This document shows, in pieces, positions 40,471 through 51,437 of a stretch of 55,750 nucleotides of DNA (the stretch's first letter is position 1; each line of letters opens with the position of its first letter). The position numbers and the translations under genes are program-made. Where the stretch lies: assembly GCA_902551185.1 (NCBI GenBank), contig CACDCN010000006.1:1-55750 (forward strand), read 5' to 3'. A model generated the notes under the pieces. That model had not been told where the DNA came from. It saw only the letters and a list, made by a program, of their open reading frames with translations, and ran no database searches. The stretch is from an uncultured SAR86 cluster bacterium. GTDB taxonomy: Bacteria > Pseudomonadota > Gammaproteobacteria > Magnimaribacterales > D2472.

Positions 40471-41355
40471 TAACACTGCCATCCTTATAGCAACTCCATT
40501 TGCTATTTGCTGCCTAATGACTGAATTTTCAGAATCATACACAGCTTCAGTAATTTCAACATAATTAACTGGGCCTGGGTGCATAATGATTGCATCTGCT
40601 TTAGCACAACCAAGCTTTGAAGTTGAGAGTTGATAAGAATTCTTATAAGTCTCCAAATCTAGATCAAGATCCTTTTCAAATCTCTCATATTGAATTCTAA
40701 GCGTCATAACAACATCTGCATCTTGAAGTGCTTTTTCAAAGTCTGGTTCATATTTACCAATTTCTGGATTTTGATACTTTGAACACATTTCAGGATGGCC
40801 GCTAAAAATCAAAGAATCAACATCAAAATTTGAAATACCTTCTACAAAAGATGATGTAACTCTTGAATGGTCAAGATCGCCCACTATTACGATTTTTAAT
40901 CCATCCAATGAATTTTTATGATCAATAATGGTTTTAATATCTAAAAGAGCTTGGGTTGGATGTGATATGGCTCCCTCACCTGCATTTATAAAAACCATCT
41001 TTGGTAGAGATTCTGCTAATTCTCTTATAACAGACTTTGGATGACGTAATACACAAAGATCAACGCCCATTAAATTTAAAGCATCTACAGTTTCAAAAAT
41101 AGACTCGCCTTTTTGGACTGAAGAGTTATCAATATTAAAATCAACTACAGAACAACCTAAATTTCCTGCAGCTATTGCAAAAGAAGACTTTGTTCTTGTA
41201 CTTGGTTCACAAAAAACATTTGCGACTATTTTCTCAGGAAATAAATTTTCTTTTCTAAAATTACCTTCATCATCTATAAAATTATTTGAGAACTTAATAA
41301 GGTCTAATATTTCTTCTTTAGTTAAATCTTTTATGGATAATAGATTTTTAGCCAT
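40450..41355 (-). CDS. pyrB: Aspartate carbamoyltransferase catalytic subunit
   Basis: FCEPSTRTKSSFAIAAGNLG, HPTQALLDIKTI, MHPGPVNYVEI. Confidence 0.95.
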   Translation of the reverse strand: MAKNLLSIKDLTKEEILDLIKFSNNFIDDEGNFRKENLFPEKIVANVFCEPSTRTKSSFAIAAGNLGCSVVDFNIDNSSVQKGESIFETVDALNLMGVDLCVLRHPKSVIRELAESLPKMVFINAGEGAISHPTQALLDIKTIIDHKNSLDGLKIVIVGDLDHSRVTSSFVEGISNFDVDSLIFSGHPEMCSKYQNPEIGKYEPDFEKALQDADVVMTLRIQYERFEKDLDLDLETYKNSYQLSTSKLGCAKADAIIMHPGPVNYVEITEAVYDSENSVIRQQIANGVAIRMAVLSRFLSS

Positions 41356-41734
41356 CTGTTGTTACTATTGCCTCAATTTCTACATCAACCCCAAGCGGTA
41401 AACCAGAAACTTCGATGGTTGCTCTGGCAGGATAAGGTTCAGAAAAATATTTTTTCATTACTTCGTTTACTATCGAAAAATTACCCAAATCAGTGAGAAA
41501 AATTGAGAGTTTGACTATGTCTCCTAAATCACGATCAGCCGCCTCACAAATATTCCTAATATTTTCTATTACTTGATTTGCTTGATCTTCAATTGACCCA
41601 GAAACCACATCTCCTGTTTCTGGATTTATAGGAACTTGACCTGATATAAATATTAAATTCCCAGTCTTGACCGCTTGTGAATAAGGTCCTATAGCTTGCG
41701 GTGCTTTGTTTGTTGAGATTATTTCTTTTGACAT
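41348..41734 (-). CDS. ridA: RidA family enamine/imine deaminase
   Basis: TNKAPQAIGPYSQAVKTGNLIFISGQVPINPETG; YPARATIEVSGLPLGVDVEIEAIV. Confidence 0.95.
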   Translation of the reverse strand: MSKEIISTNKAPQAIGPYSQAVKTGNLIFISGQVPINPETGDVVSGSIEDQANQVIENIRNICEAADRDLGDIVKLSIFLTDLGNFSIVNEVMKKYFSEPYPARATIEVSGLPLGVDVEIEAIVTTDG

Positions 41735-41807
41735 TTTCTAAGGCTCCTTTGAAAAAATAAAATTTGATATTAAAGGGATTGTACATAAAAAAAGTATTAC
41801 TTTTTTA

Positions 41808-43991
41808 CTATTTCTCATTAATATTTCTTTTGCAACTTGTAGTTGATTTCATTGATCTTACTTTTTGCATTACATTTTTTAATTCCTCTTTATTTTCTAC
41901 CTCAATTTGTATTTCAAATCCTGCAAATTTTTTATCAATAGTTTTTGTAATTACTGATCCAATATTAATCCCAGCTCGGGCGAATACAGATCCTAAATCA
42001 GATAAAACCCCTACTTTATCTTCAGTATTTACATCTATATTTACCTTATATAGATGCGCTTTCTTATTTTCTCCCCAGATTGCAGAAATATATCTAGAAT
42101 CTTTATCTAGAAAAGGTTTTACTTGTTTACATCTTTTATGGTGAATAACTATTCCTTTTTCTGTATCTGAATGTGCTACAACGCTATCCCCATGAATTGG
42201 AAAACAACATTTTGCAAAACGAACTGAAACACCTTCAATTCTATTATCAATAATTAAAACTGGATTTGGTTTTTTAATACCTTCTCTTATTTGAAGGCCA
42301 GAATAAAATCTTTCAGCAATAATATTTCCGGTCCTTTTGCCTAAACCAAGTTCAGTAAGAAGAGTATTTAATGAAGTTACGCCAATAGAGTCTAAAATCT
42401 TCTTAAGTGAACTTCCTCTAAATTCAGAAAGGCTTGATCCAGCTCTTTTTAATTCACTTTCTAACATTATTTTTCCAGCCTTACGTGCATCAGATGTTTT
42501 TTGTTTTCTTAATCTTGACCTAATAGCAGTCCTAGCTTTACTTGTTGCTACATAATTAAGCCAAGATGGATCTACCTCTGAATTGGACTTTGAGGTAATA
42601 ATATCGACAGTTTGACCTGTTTCTAGTTCAATATTTAAAGGAACTTCACTTCTATTAACTTTACAACCCACTATGGTATCACCTAAATCAGTATGAACTT
42701 CATATGCGAAGTCTATTGGAGTCGAACCCTTTCTTAATGCATAAATATCACCCTTGGGTGAAAATAAAAATACCTCATCAGAGTCTAAATCTGTTTTTAT
42801 TGATTTTGCAAATTCAGATGGATTATTTGTGTGTTTTTCTAAATTAACAAGCCCGCTTAGCCATTTCGTCGCTCGCAGTTCTGTATTTACATCTTTATCT
42901 TGAGTTTTGTATTGCCAATGAGCTGCAATACCAAAGCTAGCTATTTCGGACATACTTCTTGTTTGAATCTGAACCTCTATTGGGAATGCATTCAGAGCAA
43001 GAAGACTTGTGTGCAATGCTTGATATCCATTACTTTTTGGGATTGCTATGTAATCTTTAAATTTATTTTCTATAGGAGAGAAATAATTATGAATCACTCC
43101 CAAAGATCTATAACATTCATCAACTGAATCGACTAGAATCCTAAAACCATAGACATCAAGAATTTCTGAAAAAGGTTTATGTTTGGATTTAATCTTCCTA
43201 TATATGCTATAAATATTTTTCTCTCTGCCTTTTACTCCTACGGTTGCAATTCCATTAGTTTTAAGGTGTCGCTTAAGCTCCTTTCTTATCTTTGAGACAA
43301 TTCTCTTTCTTCCACCACTTGATTTTTTTATTGCGCTCTCAAGCATTGAGACTCTTAAAGGATAGATGCATCTAAATGCTAGATCTTCAAGTTCAGCTCT
43401 AATATCCTGCATACCTATCCTTAAGGCTAGAGGCCCATATAATTGAATGGTTTCTTTAGACTTCTCTAATTGTTTTGATCTAGGTAAATGCTCTATTGTT
43501 CTCATGTTATGCAAACGATCACAAATTTTTACCAAGACAACTCTTACATCTTTAGATATAGCAAGCATCATTTTCTGTAAGTTATTTGCATCTCTTTCGG
43601 ATCTATTGTTTATATCGAGATTACTCAATTTACTTACCCCATCAACTATTTCTGCTACATCATCTCCAAATAATTTAATTAGATCCTTCTTATTAACATC
43701 GCAATCTTCCAATACATCATGCATTAAAGCAGCGCATATAGAATCTGTATCCATTTTTAGATCTAAAAGAATGTTAGCAACAGCAATTGGATGAGTAATA
43801 TACTTCGAACCATCTCTTCTTTCTTGCCCTTCATGTGCATAAAATGCAAGTGAATAAGCTTTTTGTATCTTCTTTATATCTTTATTGCTTATATAAGACT
43901 TAAGGGATTTATAAAAATTTGGAGGTAACCTTAATAAGGTATCATTAGAAAAATCATTTAGCAAAATGTTTGGGAGTGCATGGCTACTCAA
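41808..43991 (-). CDS. spoT: Bifunctional (p)ppGpp synthetase/hydrolase (TTG start)
   Basis: HD domain HEGQERRDGSKYITHPIAVA, synthetase region YGFRILVDSVDECYRSLGVIH, TGS and C-terminal ACT domains. Confidence 0.95.
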   Translation of the reverse strand: MSSHALPNILLNDFSNDTLLRLPPNFYKSLKSYISNKDIKKIQKAYSLAFYAHEGQERRDGSKYITHPIAVANILLDLKMDTDSICAALMHDVLEDCDVNKKDLIKLFGDDVAEIVDGVSKLSNLDINNRSERDANNLQKMMLAISKDVRVVLVKICDRLHNMRTIEHLPRSKQLEKSKETIQLYGPLALRIGMQDIRAELEDLAFRCIYPLRVSMLESAIKKSSGGRKRIVSKIRKELKRHLKTNGIATVGVKGREKNIYSIYRKIKSKHKPFSEILDVYGFRILVDSVDECYRSLGVIHNYFSPIENKFKDYIAIPKSNGYQALHTSLLALNAFPIEVQIQTRSMSEIASFGIAAHWQYKTQDKDVNTELRATKWLSGLVNLEKHTNNPSEFAKSIKTDLDSDEVFLFSPKGDIYALRKGSTPIDFAYEVHTDLGDTIVGCKVNRSEVPLNIELETGQTVDIITSKSNSEVDPSWLNYVATSKARTAIRSRLRKQKTSDARKAGKIMLESELKRAGSSLSEFRGSSLKKILDSIGVTSLNTLLTELGLGKRTGNIIAERFYSGLQIREGIKKPNPVLIIDNRIEGVSVRFAKCCFPIHGDSVVAHSDTEKGIVIHHKRCKQVKPFLDKDSRYISAIWGENKKAHLYKVNIDVNTEDKVGVLSDLGSVFARAGINIGSVITKTIDKKFAGFEIQIEVENKEELKNVMQKVRSMKSTTSCKRNINEK

Positions 43992-44010
43992 GAGAACCCC
44001 CTATAGTCAT

Positions 44011-44280
44011 TTATCCTTCATTATTGTTTTCCGGGCTGCTGGGAGCGGAAAACTCATCTAATAAAAGATCTTCTTCAAGAGTTTTTTCTAGGGTTTCTGA
44101 ATCTAACAACCCCTCTTCAATTTCTCTTAATGCAACCAATGTAGGCTTATCATTATCCCATTCTACTAATGGATCTCTGCTTGTTGTTGATAGCTGTCTA
44201 GCTCTTTTTGATGCCATAAGTATCAAATCAAATCTACTTGGAATCTTTTCTAAACAATCTTCTACTGTAATTCTGGCCAT
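44011..44280 (-). CDS. rpoZ: DNA-directed RNA polymerase omega subunit
   Basis: [31 protein letters not shown]. Confidence 0.97.
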   Translation of the reverse strand: MARITVEDCLEKIPSRFDLILMASKRARQLSTTSRDPLVEWDNDKPTLVALREIEEGLLDSETLEKTLEEDLLLDEFSAPSSPENNNEG

Positions 44281-44319
44281 TTAAATTCTCCTAGGACGAG
44301 TATTCTAATTGCAATTAAG

Positions 44320-44946
44320 CTATTTATCCAATAAATCTTGTAATATATTTAAGTTATCTTGTTTATTATATTCATGCTTTATATTAAATATAATAGAGCC
44401 TAGTTCTTTAACGGTTTGATTAAAATTATCATTTAAAACTATATAATCAAATAATTCAGCAGATTCTAATTCTTTTTTTGCATTAACTAGCCTATTCTCA
44501 ATAGCATCATCTGAGTCAGATCCTCTTAAAACAAGTCTATTCTTTAATTCATCAAAAGATGGAGGGATTATAAAAATAGATAAGTTATCTACATTTAACT
44601 TTTTAATTTGATTAAACCCTTGCACGTCTATATCCAAAATTATATTAATGCCGGCTTCTGTCTTTTCATCAATAAAAGATTTTAGAGTGCCATATTGGAA
44701 ACCATGCACATTTGCATTCTCTATAAACGCATCTCTATCTTTAAGATCATTAAATTCTTCATCTGATATAAAGAAATAGTCCTTACCATTCAGTTCACCA
44801 TCACGAGCATCTCTAGTGGTTGCTGATATAGATAATTCTATTTTATTAGGACTTAAATCTATAATTTCTTTAATCAAAGAAGATTTTCCTGCTCCTGAGG
44901 GAGCAGAAAAAATAATTAACCTACCTTTGTTGCTGTTATTCGACAT
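44320..44946 (-). CDS. gmk: Guanylate kinase
   Basis: LIIFSAPSGAGKSSLIKEI; LSISATTRDARDGELNGKDYFFI; start at MSNNSNKGRL preferred over ORF-track start 44997. Confidence 0.96.
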   Translation of the reverse strand: MSNNSNKGRLIIFSAPSGAGKSSLIKEIIDLSPNKIELSISATTRDARDGELNGKDYFFISDEEFNDLKDRDAFIENANVHGFQYGTLKSFIDEKTEAGINIILDIDVQGFNQIKKLNVDNLSIFIIPPSFDELKNRLVLRGSDSDDAIENRLVNAKKELESAELFDYIVLNDNFNQTVKELGSIIFNIKHEYNKQDNLNILQDLLDK

Positions 44947-45784
44947 TTTGTATTTGTTCTCGCATCTCTTCAATAGATAGTTTGATATCAAGAGCATAAT
45001 CTTTCATCTTAGAATCATCTAATTTTACCGTAAGAGTATTAGCTTCTCTAAAAAGCTCTTGCAATATAAAGTCTATCTTCTTCCCGCTACTATCATTCTT
45101 AGCTATTTCTTTTTTCAATGATTTTGTATGAAATAATATTCTATCAATCTCTTCTGATACATCATGCTTTAATGCTAATAAAGCAACCTCTTGATCAATC
45201 CTAGCTTCATCAAAATTATTTAAAATTTCGGAAACTTTTAATTTATAAGATTTTATTCTTTTATTTAGATTTTTATTATTTATCTTAAAAATATTTGCTG
45301 TTATAGATTCAATTTTTAATATTTTTTTTATTAAAACATTTTGTACTTTGAGACCCTCTTCATTTCTAGAATCAATAAAATGATTTAAAGCATTTTTAAA
45401 AGTACCTTTAACTAATTTTTTATTAATACTCTGTGCTATGTTTGCTTTAAAAATACCTGGCACATCTTTAATATCTCTAAATTTTAAATCTTCTGATAAA
45501 GTTAAATTCTTACTTAAAGACTTCTCTAACTTTTTTAAAAGGTTTGAATCTATTGAGTAAGTTGTCTTTGTAGGAGACTTCGATCTAATTCTAATATCAA
45601 CCTTGCCCCTTTTAATCTTCTTAGATATTGAATTTCTAATAAATTTATCTAGATCATTGTTTAAATCATTTGGCTTGATGGATATTTCTAAAAACCTATG
45701 GTTTACGCTCTTAATTTCAATATAAATTTCAGAATCATTTTCAATTGAAGCCCCTTCCCCAAATCCAGTCATGCTACTTAACAT
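44936..45784 (-). CDS. yicC: YicC family endoribonuclease
   Basis: LSSMTGFGEGA; SVNHRFLEISIK; C-terminal DUF1732 LKKEIAKNDSSGKKIDFILQELFREANTL. Confidence 0.93.
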   Translation of the reverse strand: MLSSMTGFGEGASIENDSEIYIEIKSVNHRFLEISIKPNDLNNDLDKFIRNSISKKIKRGKVDIRIRSKSPTKTTYSIDSNLLKKLEKSLSKNLTLSEDLKFRDIKDVPGIFKANIAQSINKKLVKGTFKNALNHFIDSRNEEGLKVQNVLIKKILKIESITANIFKINNKNLNKRIKSYKLKVSEILNNFDEARIDQEVALLALKHDVSEEIDRILFHTKSLKKEIAKNDSSGKKIDFILQELFREANTLTVKLDDSKMKDYALDIKLSIEEMREQIQNVE

Positions 45785-45816
45785 TTAAGTATTGTATTTT
45801 GCAATACATTTTAGTT

Positions 45817-46482
45817 CTAGTGATATTGATCAAAAATAAATCCTAATTCTTTTATTTTTTCATTAGAAATATTACTTAAATTATTAGAATCTTCAGAGCA
45901 GTTAAATATCTCATAAGATGAATTATTAAAATTATTCTCTATGAAAAACTGAATAATCTTTGCAGCATTATTCCTATGAAGATGATTTTTAGAGATTTTT
46001 GTTGAATCTGAATCATAAAGTCCTGAGAATCTTAGAATTAATAACTTATCTCCATAGTTTTGAATTTGATTTTCTTCATATATAGAGATAATTCTACCTC
46101 TATAGTCATTTGGTTTGGGGTCATCTAATTCATTAAAAACCCTATTCTTGTCTTTTCCATAGATTCTAGTTGATGAGATTGATATAAATTTGTTAAATGA
46201 AATTGTACTTAATAGTTTTTGAATATTTTTAATAGAATTTATAAAACCATCTTTATATCCTCTTTCACTTGATGAGCTCGGCTTTGGAATAAATACGATA
46301 GATTCAAAATCGATATTATCTAAACTTGGTAATTCTCTAGAAAGCCAGTCCCATTTTATAAAGTTTTTATTTTCTTTATCCTGCCTAGAAACTCCATATA
46401 TGTTATAGAGATCTTTATTTAAATTATTTGTCAGTCTTTTTGCGATATCACCAAAACCAATTATTAAAATATTTTTTTTCAT
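45817..46482 (-). CDS. NAD-dependent epimerase/dehydratase family protein
   Basis: ILIIGFGDIAKRLTNNL Rossmann motif; SISSTRIYG; LILRFSGLYD. Confidence 0.75.
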   Translation of the reverse strand: MKKNILIIGFGDIAKRLTNNLNKDLYNIYGVSRQDKENKNFIKWDWLSRELPSLDNIDFESIVFIPKPSSSSERGYKDGFINSIKNIQKLLSTISFNKFISISSTRIYGKDKNRVFNELDDPKPNDYRGRIISIYEENQIQNYGDKLLILRFSGLYDSDSTKISKNHLHRNNAAKIIQFFIENNFNNSSYEIFNCSEDSNNLSNISNEKIKELGFIFDQYH

Positions 46483-46495
46483 TGAGTTTATTTAG

Positions 46496-46528
46496 TCAAA
46501 AAAAATCCAGGGATGCAACCCTGGATTT
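46496..46528 (-). terminator. Rho-independent terminator downstream of hppA
   Basis: Perfect 10-bp stem AAATCCAGGG-ATGCAA-CCCTGGATTT (46503-46528) followed on the - strand by a T-tract. Confidence 0.85.
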
Positions 46529-46546
46529 CTAAATATAGAAGATTTA

Positions 46547-48529
46547 TTAAATGCTTAAGAGTGGCGCGATAACCAAACTAACAATTGCCATAACATTAAT
46601 AAGAATATTCATTGATGGTCCTGAGGTATCCTTAAATGGATCTCCAACCGTATCTCCAACTACAGCAGCTGCATGAGTGTCTGAACCTTTACCTCCTAAA
46701 TTACCTTTCTCAACATATTTTTTGGCATTATCCCAAGCTCCTCCAGCATTTGCCATCATTAGCGCTAATGAAACACAACCAAGCAATCCACCAGCAAGCA
46801 TTCCACCCAAAGCCTGTGCACCTAACCCAAAACCAATAATGGTTGGCATTGATACAGCTATTATTCCAGGCAACATCATTTTCTTAAGGGCTGCTGTTGT
46901 AGCAATTTCAACACACTTTTCAGAATCTGGCTCTGCTGTACCCTCCATTAATCCTGGTATTTCTTTAAACTGTCTTCTTATTTCATTAATCATTTCAAAA
47001 GCTGCATCTCCAACTGCTGTCATGGTTATTGAAGAAACTAAGAAAGGTATACATACTCCAATAAACATTCCAACTAAAACAATTGGCTCTGTAAGTGCTA
47101 GTGAAAATTCTGGATTTGCATCTGCAACTACAGCTGAAAATGCTGAAATTATTGCTAGAGCAGCCAATGCTGCAGCCCCAATTGCAAAACCTTTTCCAAT
47201 TGCAGCAGTAGTATTTCCTAATTCATCAAGAGAATCAGTGATTTCTCTTACTTCTTCGCCCATGCTTGACATTTCAGCGATGCCACCGGCATTATCAGCA
47301 ACTGGTCCATATGCATCTATTGCCATTGTTATTCCAACAGTTGCAAGCATGCCAACAGCTGCAATTCCAACTCCATAAATACCTGACAATTGAGTTGAGA
47401 TAAGAATAATCCCAGCTAAAATACCAATAGGTATTACAACTGATTGCATTCCAACTGATAATCCTGAAATCATTACTGTTGCAGAACCAGTTTCTCCTGA
47501 TTCAGCAATTTTTTTAACCGGGCTACCGCCTGTGTAATATTCTGTAATAAGGCCAATCAAGACTCCGCCTACTGCACCAGCAATAACACACCACCATACA
47601 TTCATTTCAACTCCTTCAAAAGAATCAATTATGAAATAGGCCATAGCCACAAATATTACTGGTGCTAAAAGAGTCCCAGATCTTAATGCGCTCGCAGGTG
47701 CTTTTGCAGATTGAAGCTTAACTATAAATATTCCAATTATTGACGCTATTAAACCAGTCGATGCTAAAGCTAAAGGAAGCATCATCATATCTTTGTTACC
47801 TAAGGTGTAAGCTATAGCTATAGATGCAATCATAGAACCACAATATGATTCAAATATATCTGAACCCATTCCAGCAACATCACCAACATTGTCACCAACA
47901 TTATCTGCTATAACACCCGGATTTCTTGGGTCATCTTCAGGTATTCCTGCTTCAATCTTACCAACAAGATCAGCTCCAACATCTGCACTTTTTGTAAAAA
48001 TTCCCCCGCCTACTCTAGAAAAGAGAGCTACTACAGATGCCCCCATAGCAAAACCTTCAAGCTTATGAGGATCAATTTCAGCAGGTATATAGAAAAAATA
48101 TAAGCCTCCCAAACCAATTAAGCCCAATGATGCTACACAAAGACCCATTATTGAGCCGCCATAAAAAGAAACTGTTAAAGCTGCGGCTGAGCCATCTTTT
48201 TGAGCTGCTGTCGCTGTTCTCACATTTGCTTTTGTAGCGGCATACATTCCAATAAATCCTGCAATTGATGAGCATAAAGCACCTACAATAACCGCTATTG
48301 CTGTGTAAGGACCTAAGGCATACCAAGCTAAGACAACGATCACAGCCATAAAAATAAACAGATATTTATATTCTGTTTTCATAAAGGTTAATGCTCCAGT
48401 GTGAATTTGGTCGCCAATTTTCTTTACTTTATCTTCACCATCAGGATATTTCATGACAAGCATATAAACTACAAATGCCATGACCATACCCAATAAACCT
48501 AAAGCTGGTGGAATGATTAAATTATCCAT
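46547..48529 (-). CDS. hppA: Membrane-bound ion-translocating pyrophosphatase
   Basis: [61 protein letters not shown]. Confidence 0.97.
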   Translation of the reverse strand: MDNLIIPPALGLLGMVMAFVVYMLVMKYPDGEDKVKKIGDQIHTGALTFMKTEYKYLFIFMAVIVVLAWYALGPYTAIAVIVGALCSSIAGFIGMYAATKANVRTATAAQKDGSAAALTVSFYGGSIMGLCVASLGLIGLGGLYFFYIPAEIDPHKLEGFAMGASVVALFSRVGGGIFTKSADVGADLVGKIEAGIPEDDPRNPGVIADNVGDNVGDVAGMGSDIFESYCGSMIASIAIAYTLGNKDMMMLPLALASTGLIASIIGIFIVKLQSAKAPASALRSGTLLAPVIFVAMAYFIIDSFEGVEMNVWWCVIAGAVGGVLIGLITEYYTGGSPVKKIAESGETGSATVMISGLSVGMQSVVIPIGILAGIILISTQLSGIYGVGIAAVGMLATVGITMAIDAYGPVADNAGGIAEMSSMGEEVREITDSLDELGNTTAAIGKGFAIGAAALAALAIISAFSAVVADANPEFSLALTEPIVLVGMFIGVCIPFLVSSITMTAVGDAAFEMINEIRRQFKEIPGLMEGTAEPDSEKCVEIATTAALKKMMLPGIIAVSMPTIIGFGLGAQALGGMLAGGLLGCVSLALMMANAGGAWDNAKKYVEKGNLGGKGSDTHAAAVVGDTVGDPFKDTSGPSMNILINVMAIVSLVIAPLLSI

Positions 48530-48596
48530 ATAGAAACCCCTTATTTTTTAATAAGGCATTCTAGCAAATAATTTATAATAAAACGTATATTTTATT

Positions 48597-49847
48597 CTAT
48601 TTGTTGAATACTTCTTTATCTAAAAGATTTTCAGAGTTAGCAACTATACAAGCCACTGCAGCATCGCCCGTTACATTTACTGAAGTTCTTATCATGTCTA
48701 AGATCCTATCTACAGCCAAGATAATACCTATAGCTTCTAAAGGAAGTCCAAATTGTTGGAGAATAATGACCAATGTAATTGTTCCAGCAGATGGAACTGC
48801 AGCTGTTCCAATAGATGTAACAACTGCGAGAATCACAACTTGAACATACTGAATTAAAGTTAGATCTATTCCTGACATTTGAGCAATAAAAACTGTTGCC
48901 ATACCTTGCATAATTGCAGTGCCATCCATATTAATTGTTGCTCCAACAGGAACCACAAAAGAAGAAACATTCTTATTAACTCCTAAATCATTTTGAACTG
49001 TTTTAAGCGTAACTGGAATTGTTGCAGCGCTTGAGGAGGTTGAGAATGCAAAAATAGCAACCTCTTTCATTTTTCTATAAAAAGTAGTGATGCTTAAATT
49101 TGTAAACACTTTTAGTATTAGTGAATACGTAATAAAGACATGTAAAAATAATACAGAGATTAATAAAACTACATACTTAAAAGCTTCTTGAAAGATATTT
49201 AATCCATCAGTTATTACAAATTTTCCAATCAAGCAAAATACGCCAATCGGAGCAAAAGAAATAATCATAATAACTAGTTGCATAAAAACAGTATTTAATT
49301 TTTCAAAAGCACTGCTAAAGTTGCCTGTTAAATGATTGGTTTTGTTTAAAGCAATTCCAAATAAAATACTAAAAAATACAACAGCAAGCATTTGATTTTG
49401 TGCCATAGCCTCAAGAATATTTGAGGGAAATATCCCTAATATTGTTTCATACAGTCCCTGCCCCTCTGGGAGTTTATCTGGTGGGGCTATTTCAGATGAG
49501 TATCCCGCTCCTGGTTTAAAAATAGAGGCTATCATCAAAGAAAGACTAACAGCTATAGCCGTAGTGCCAAGATATAAACCAATGGTTTTAACTGTAATAT
49601 TGCCAAGACTTTTCATGCTTGTAAGAGAAGAAATACCAGAAACAAGAGAGAAAAATACTAATGGGATAATTAGCATTTTTAATAGGTTAATAAAAATTGA
49701 ACCGCCTAGATTAAAAATATATGTAGCGAAAAAATCATTAAGTCTTTGGGGTAAAAATTCAAGATAATAAAAGGAAGCTCCAACGATGAAGCCAAATAAC
49801 ATACCTAAAAGAATATTCTTTGTTAAATTCTTTGGTGTTTCAATCAT
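48597..49847 (-). CDS. Dicarboxylate/amino acid:cation symporter (DAACS family)
   Basis: [41 protein letters not shown] motifs. Confidence 0.93.
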   Translation of the reverse strand: MIETPKNLTKNILLGMLFGFIVGASFYYLEFLPQRLNDFFATYIFNLGGSIFINLLKMLIIPLVFFSLVSGISSLTSMKSLGNITVKTIGLYLGTTAIAVSLSLMIASIFKPGAGYSSEIAPPDKLPEGQGLYETILGIFPSNILEAMAQNQMLAVVFFSILFGIALNKTNHLTGNFSSAFEKLNTVFMQLVIMIISFAPIGVFCLIGKFVITDGLNIFQEAFKYVVLLISVLFLHVFITYSLILKVFTNLSITTFYRKMKEVAIFAFSTSSSAATIPVTLKTVQNDLGVNKNVSSFVVPVGATINMDGTAIMQGMATVFIAQMSGIDLTLIQYVQVVILAVVTSIGTAAVPSAGTITLVIILQQFGLPLEAIGIILAVDRILDMIRTSVNVTGDAAVACIVANSENLLDKEVFNK

Positions 49848-50017
49848 GTTATCTCTATCATATCAAAATCTTCTTTACCAACACCACATTCAGGACATAA
49901 CCAATCCTCAGGAACATCCTCCCATGCAGTTCCAGGCTCAATTCCATCATCAGGCCATCCAAGTTCTTCATCATATATGAGACCGCATACAATACATTCC
50001 CACTTCTTATATTTCAT
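49844..50017 (-). CDS. Rubredoxin (57 aa; absent from the supplied ORF track)
   Basis: Minus strand reads [57 protein letters not shown], with both CxxC knuckles; 4-bp overlap with the symporter start. Confidence 0.96.
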   Translation of the reverse strand: MKYKKWECIVCGLIYDEELGWPDDGIEPGTAWEDVPEDWLCPECGVGKEDFDMIEIT

Positions 50018-50088
50018 TTGATACTAAAAATTTACTTATTTCGTTTAAAACAACGAGGCTATAATATCAGATTTAAGAATTTAAATTA

Positions 50089-50586
50089 ATGAAGCTTAAA
50101 CAAATATCTAAATGGTTCTCATATGAAGCTATGAATAGCCTGCTAAAAAATAAGGTTATAAAATCATGGCTTTTAGAAGAAGGTCCAATAACTAAGAGAA
50201 TCAAATCAAGTGAAAAATTTGAGCTTAAGTTACTTCAAGATGATTTGGGTGATATTAATAAATCAGAAAGGTCATTCATTGGGCATTTAAGTGGAGATAT
50301 TAAAATTAGAGAAGTAATCCTCTATGGTAATAAAAATCCAAGAGTTTTTGCTCAATCTATTATTCCGGTTGAAACTATAAATCAAGGACTATCAAAACTT
50401 GGTGAACTTGGAACAAAACCATTAGGTGATATTCTTTTTGAAAAAAATATATTTAAAAAAGAGAATACTATGTTTGCTCAATTTAAGGATGAAAAGAATA
50501 TATTTTGGGGAAGGAAAACGAAATACAATGTTAAAAATAAGCCTTTTTCTGTAATGGAAGTTTTTCTTATTGATCAGGATGAATAA
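50089..50586 (+). CDS. ubiC: Chorismate lyase
   Basis: Position upstream of ubiA; WLLEEGPITKRIKSSEKFELKLL; GTKPLGDILFE. Confidence 0.85.
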   Translation: MKLKQISKWFSYEAMNSLLKNKVIKSWLLEEGPITKRIKSSEKFELKLLQDDLGDINKSERSFIGHLSGDIKIREVILYGNKNPRVFAQSIIPVETINQGLSKLGELGTKPLGDILFEKNIFKKENTMFAQFKDEKNIFWGRKTKYNVKNKPFSVMEVFLIDQDE

Positions 50587-51436
50587 AAATAAAATACAAT
50601 CTCTCATTGAGCTGGCCCGTTTAGATAAACCAATAGGGATATATTTATTATTATGGCCTTCTTTGTTAGGACTTCTATTAGCAGGAATTAATTCACAAAT
50701 AAGCTTTAAAAGTATATTAATAGTTATTATTGGCTCTATTCTTGTAAGATCATGCGGCTGCGTTATTAATGATATAAGTGACTACAAATTAGATAAACTG
50801 GTATCAAGAACTGCTGGAAGACCTTTGGCTGTTGGTAATATAAGCATCATAGAAGCGTGGGTTTTCTTTATAGTTCTAGCTTTAATTTCTTTTGCTTTAT
50901 TGTGGTTTACCAACGCCTTAACTATAAAACTATCCATTTTCTTTGGATTTTTAATAGTTTTATACCCGATTACCAAAAGATTTATAAGTGCTCCTCAGTT
51001 TATATTGGGAATAACATTTGGATCAGGCTCTTTAATAGCTTATTCACTAGAAACTAGTGTATTTTCCGCATCAATATTAACCCTATATATTGGAATAGTT
51101 GCCTGGATAGTTAGTTTTGATACATATTATGCTCTTCAAGATAAAAATGATGACTTAGATATAGGTGTTAACTCAACTGCAATCTTGTGGGCTGAAAATG
51201 CGATTATATATTCTAAAGTATTACATCTAGCTTTTTATGCATCATTATTAATAATAGCTATCATTAATTCATTCTCTTATTTCTTCTTCTTAATATTCAT
51301 AGGCTTGTTTTATTTATTTTTACATCAAAATAAACTTTTAAAAAATTCTGATTATTTAGGCGCCTTCAAAATAAATAATTGGATTGGAATAATTTCTGTG
51401 TCTGGTTTTGCTTTGGAAATTATTTTTTTAAACTGA
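50579..51436 (+). CDS. ubiA: 4-hydroxybenzoate octaprenyltransferase
   Basis: ARLDKPIGIYLLLWPSLLGLLLA, NDISDYKLDKLVSRTAGRPLA, YALQDKNDDLDIGVNSTAI. Confidence 0.96.
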   Translation: MNKNKIQSLIELARLDKPIGIYLLLWPSLLGLLLAGINSQISFKSILIVIIGSILVRSCGCVINDISDYKLDKLVSRTAGRPLAVGNISIIEAWVFFIVLALISFALLWFTNALTIKLSIFFGFLIVLYPITKRFISAPQFILGITFGSGSLIAYSLETSVFSASILTLYIGIVAWIVSFDTYYALQDKNDDLDIGVNSTAILWAENAIIYSKVLHLAFYASLLIIAIINSFSYFFFLIFIGLFYLFLHQNKLLKNSDYLGAFKINNWIGIISVSGFALEIIFLN

Positions 51437-51437
51437 T

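Noticed and set aside
41764-42144. 126-aa + strand ORF opposite the 3' end of spoT
   Set aside because: Shadow of the spoT ACT-domain coding sequence; not a plausible toxin or membrane peptide gene.
46677-47378. 233-aa + strand ORF opposite hppA
   Set aside because: Low-complexity Ala/Pro/Ser/Ile translation, a mirror of the strongly conserved hppA coding strand; no start context or family resemblance.
48539-48556. CCTTATT-TTTT-AATAAGG hairpin between the DAACS symporter and hppA
   Set aside because: AT-rich and without a T-tract on the relevant strand; insufficient to call a terminator or riboswitch.
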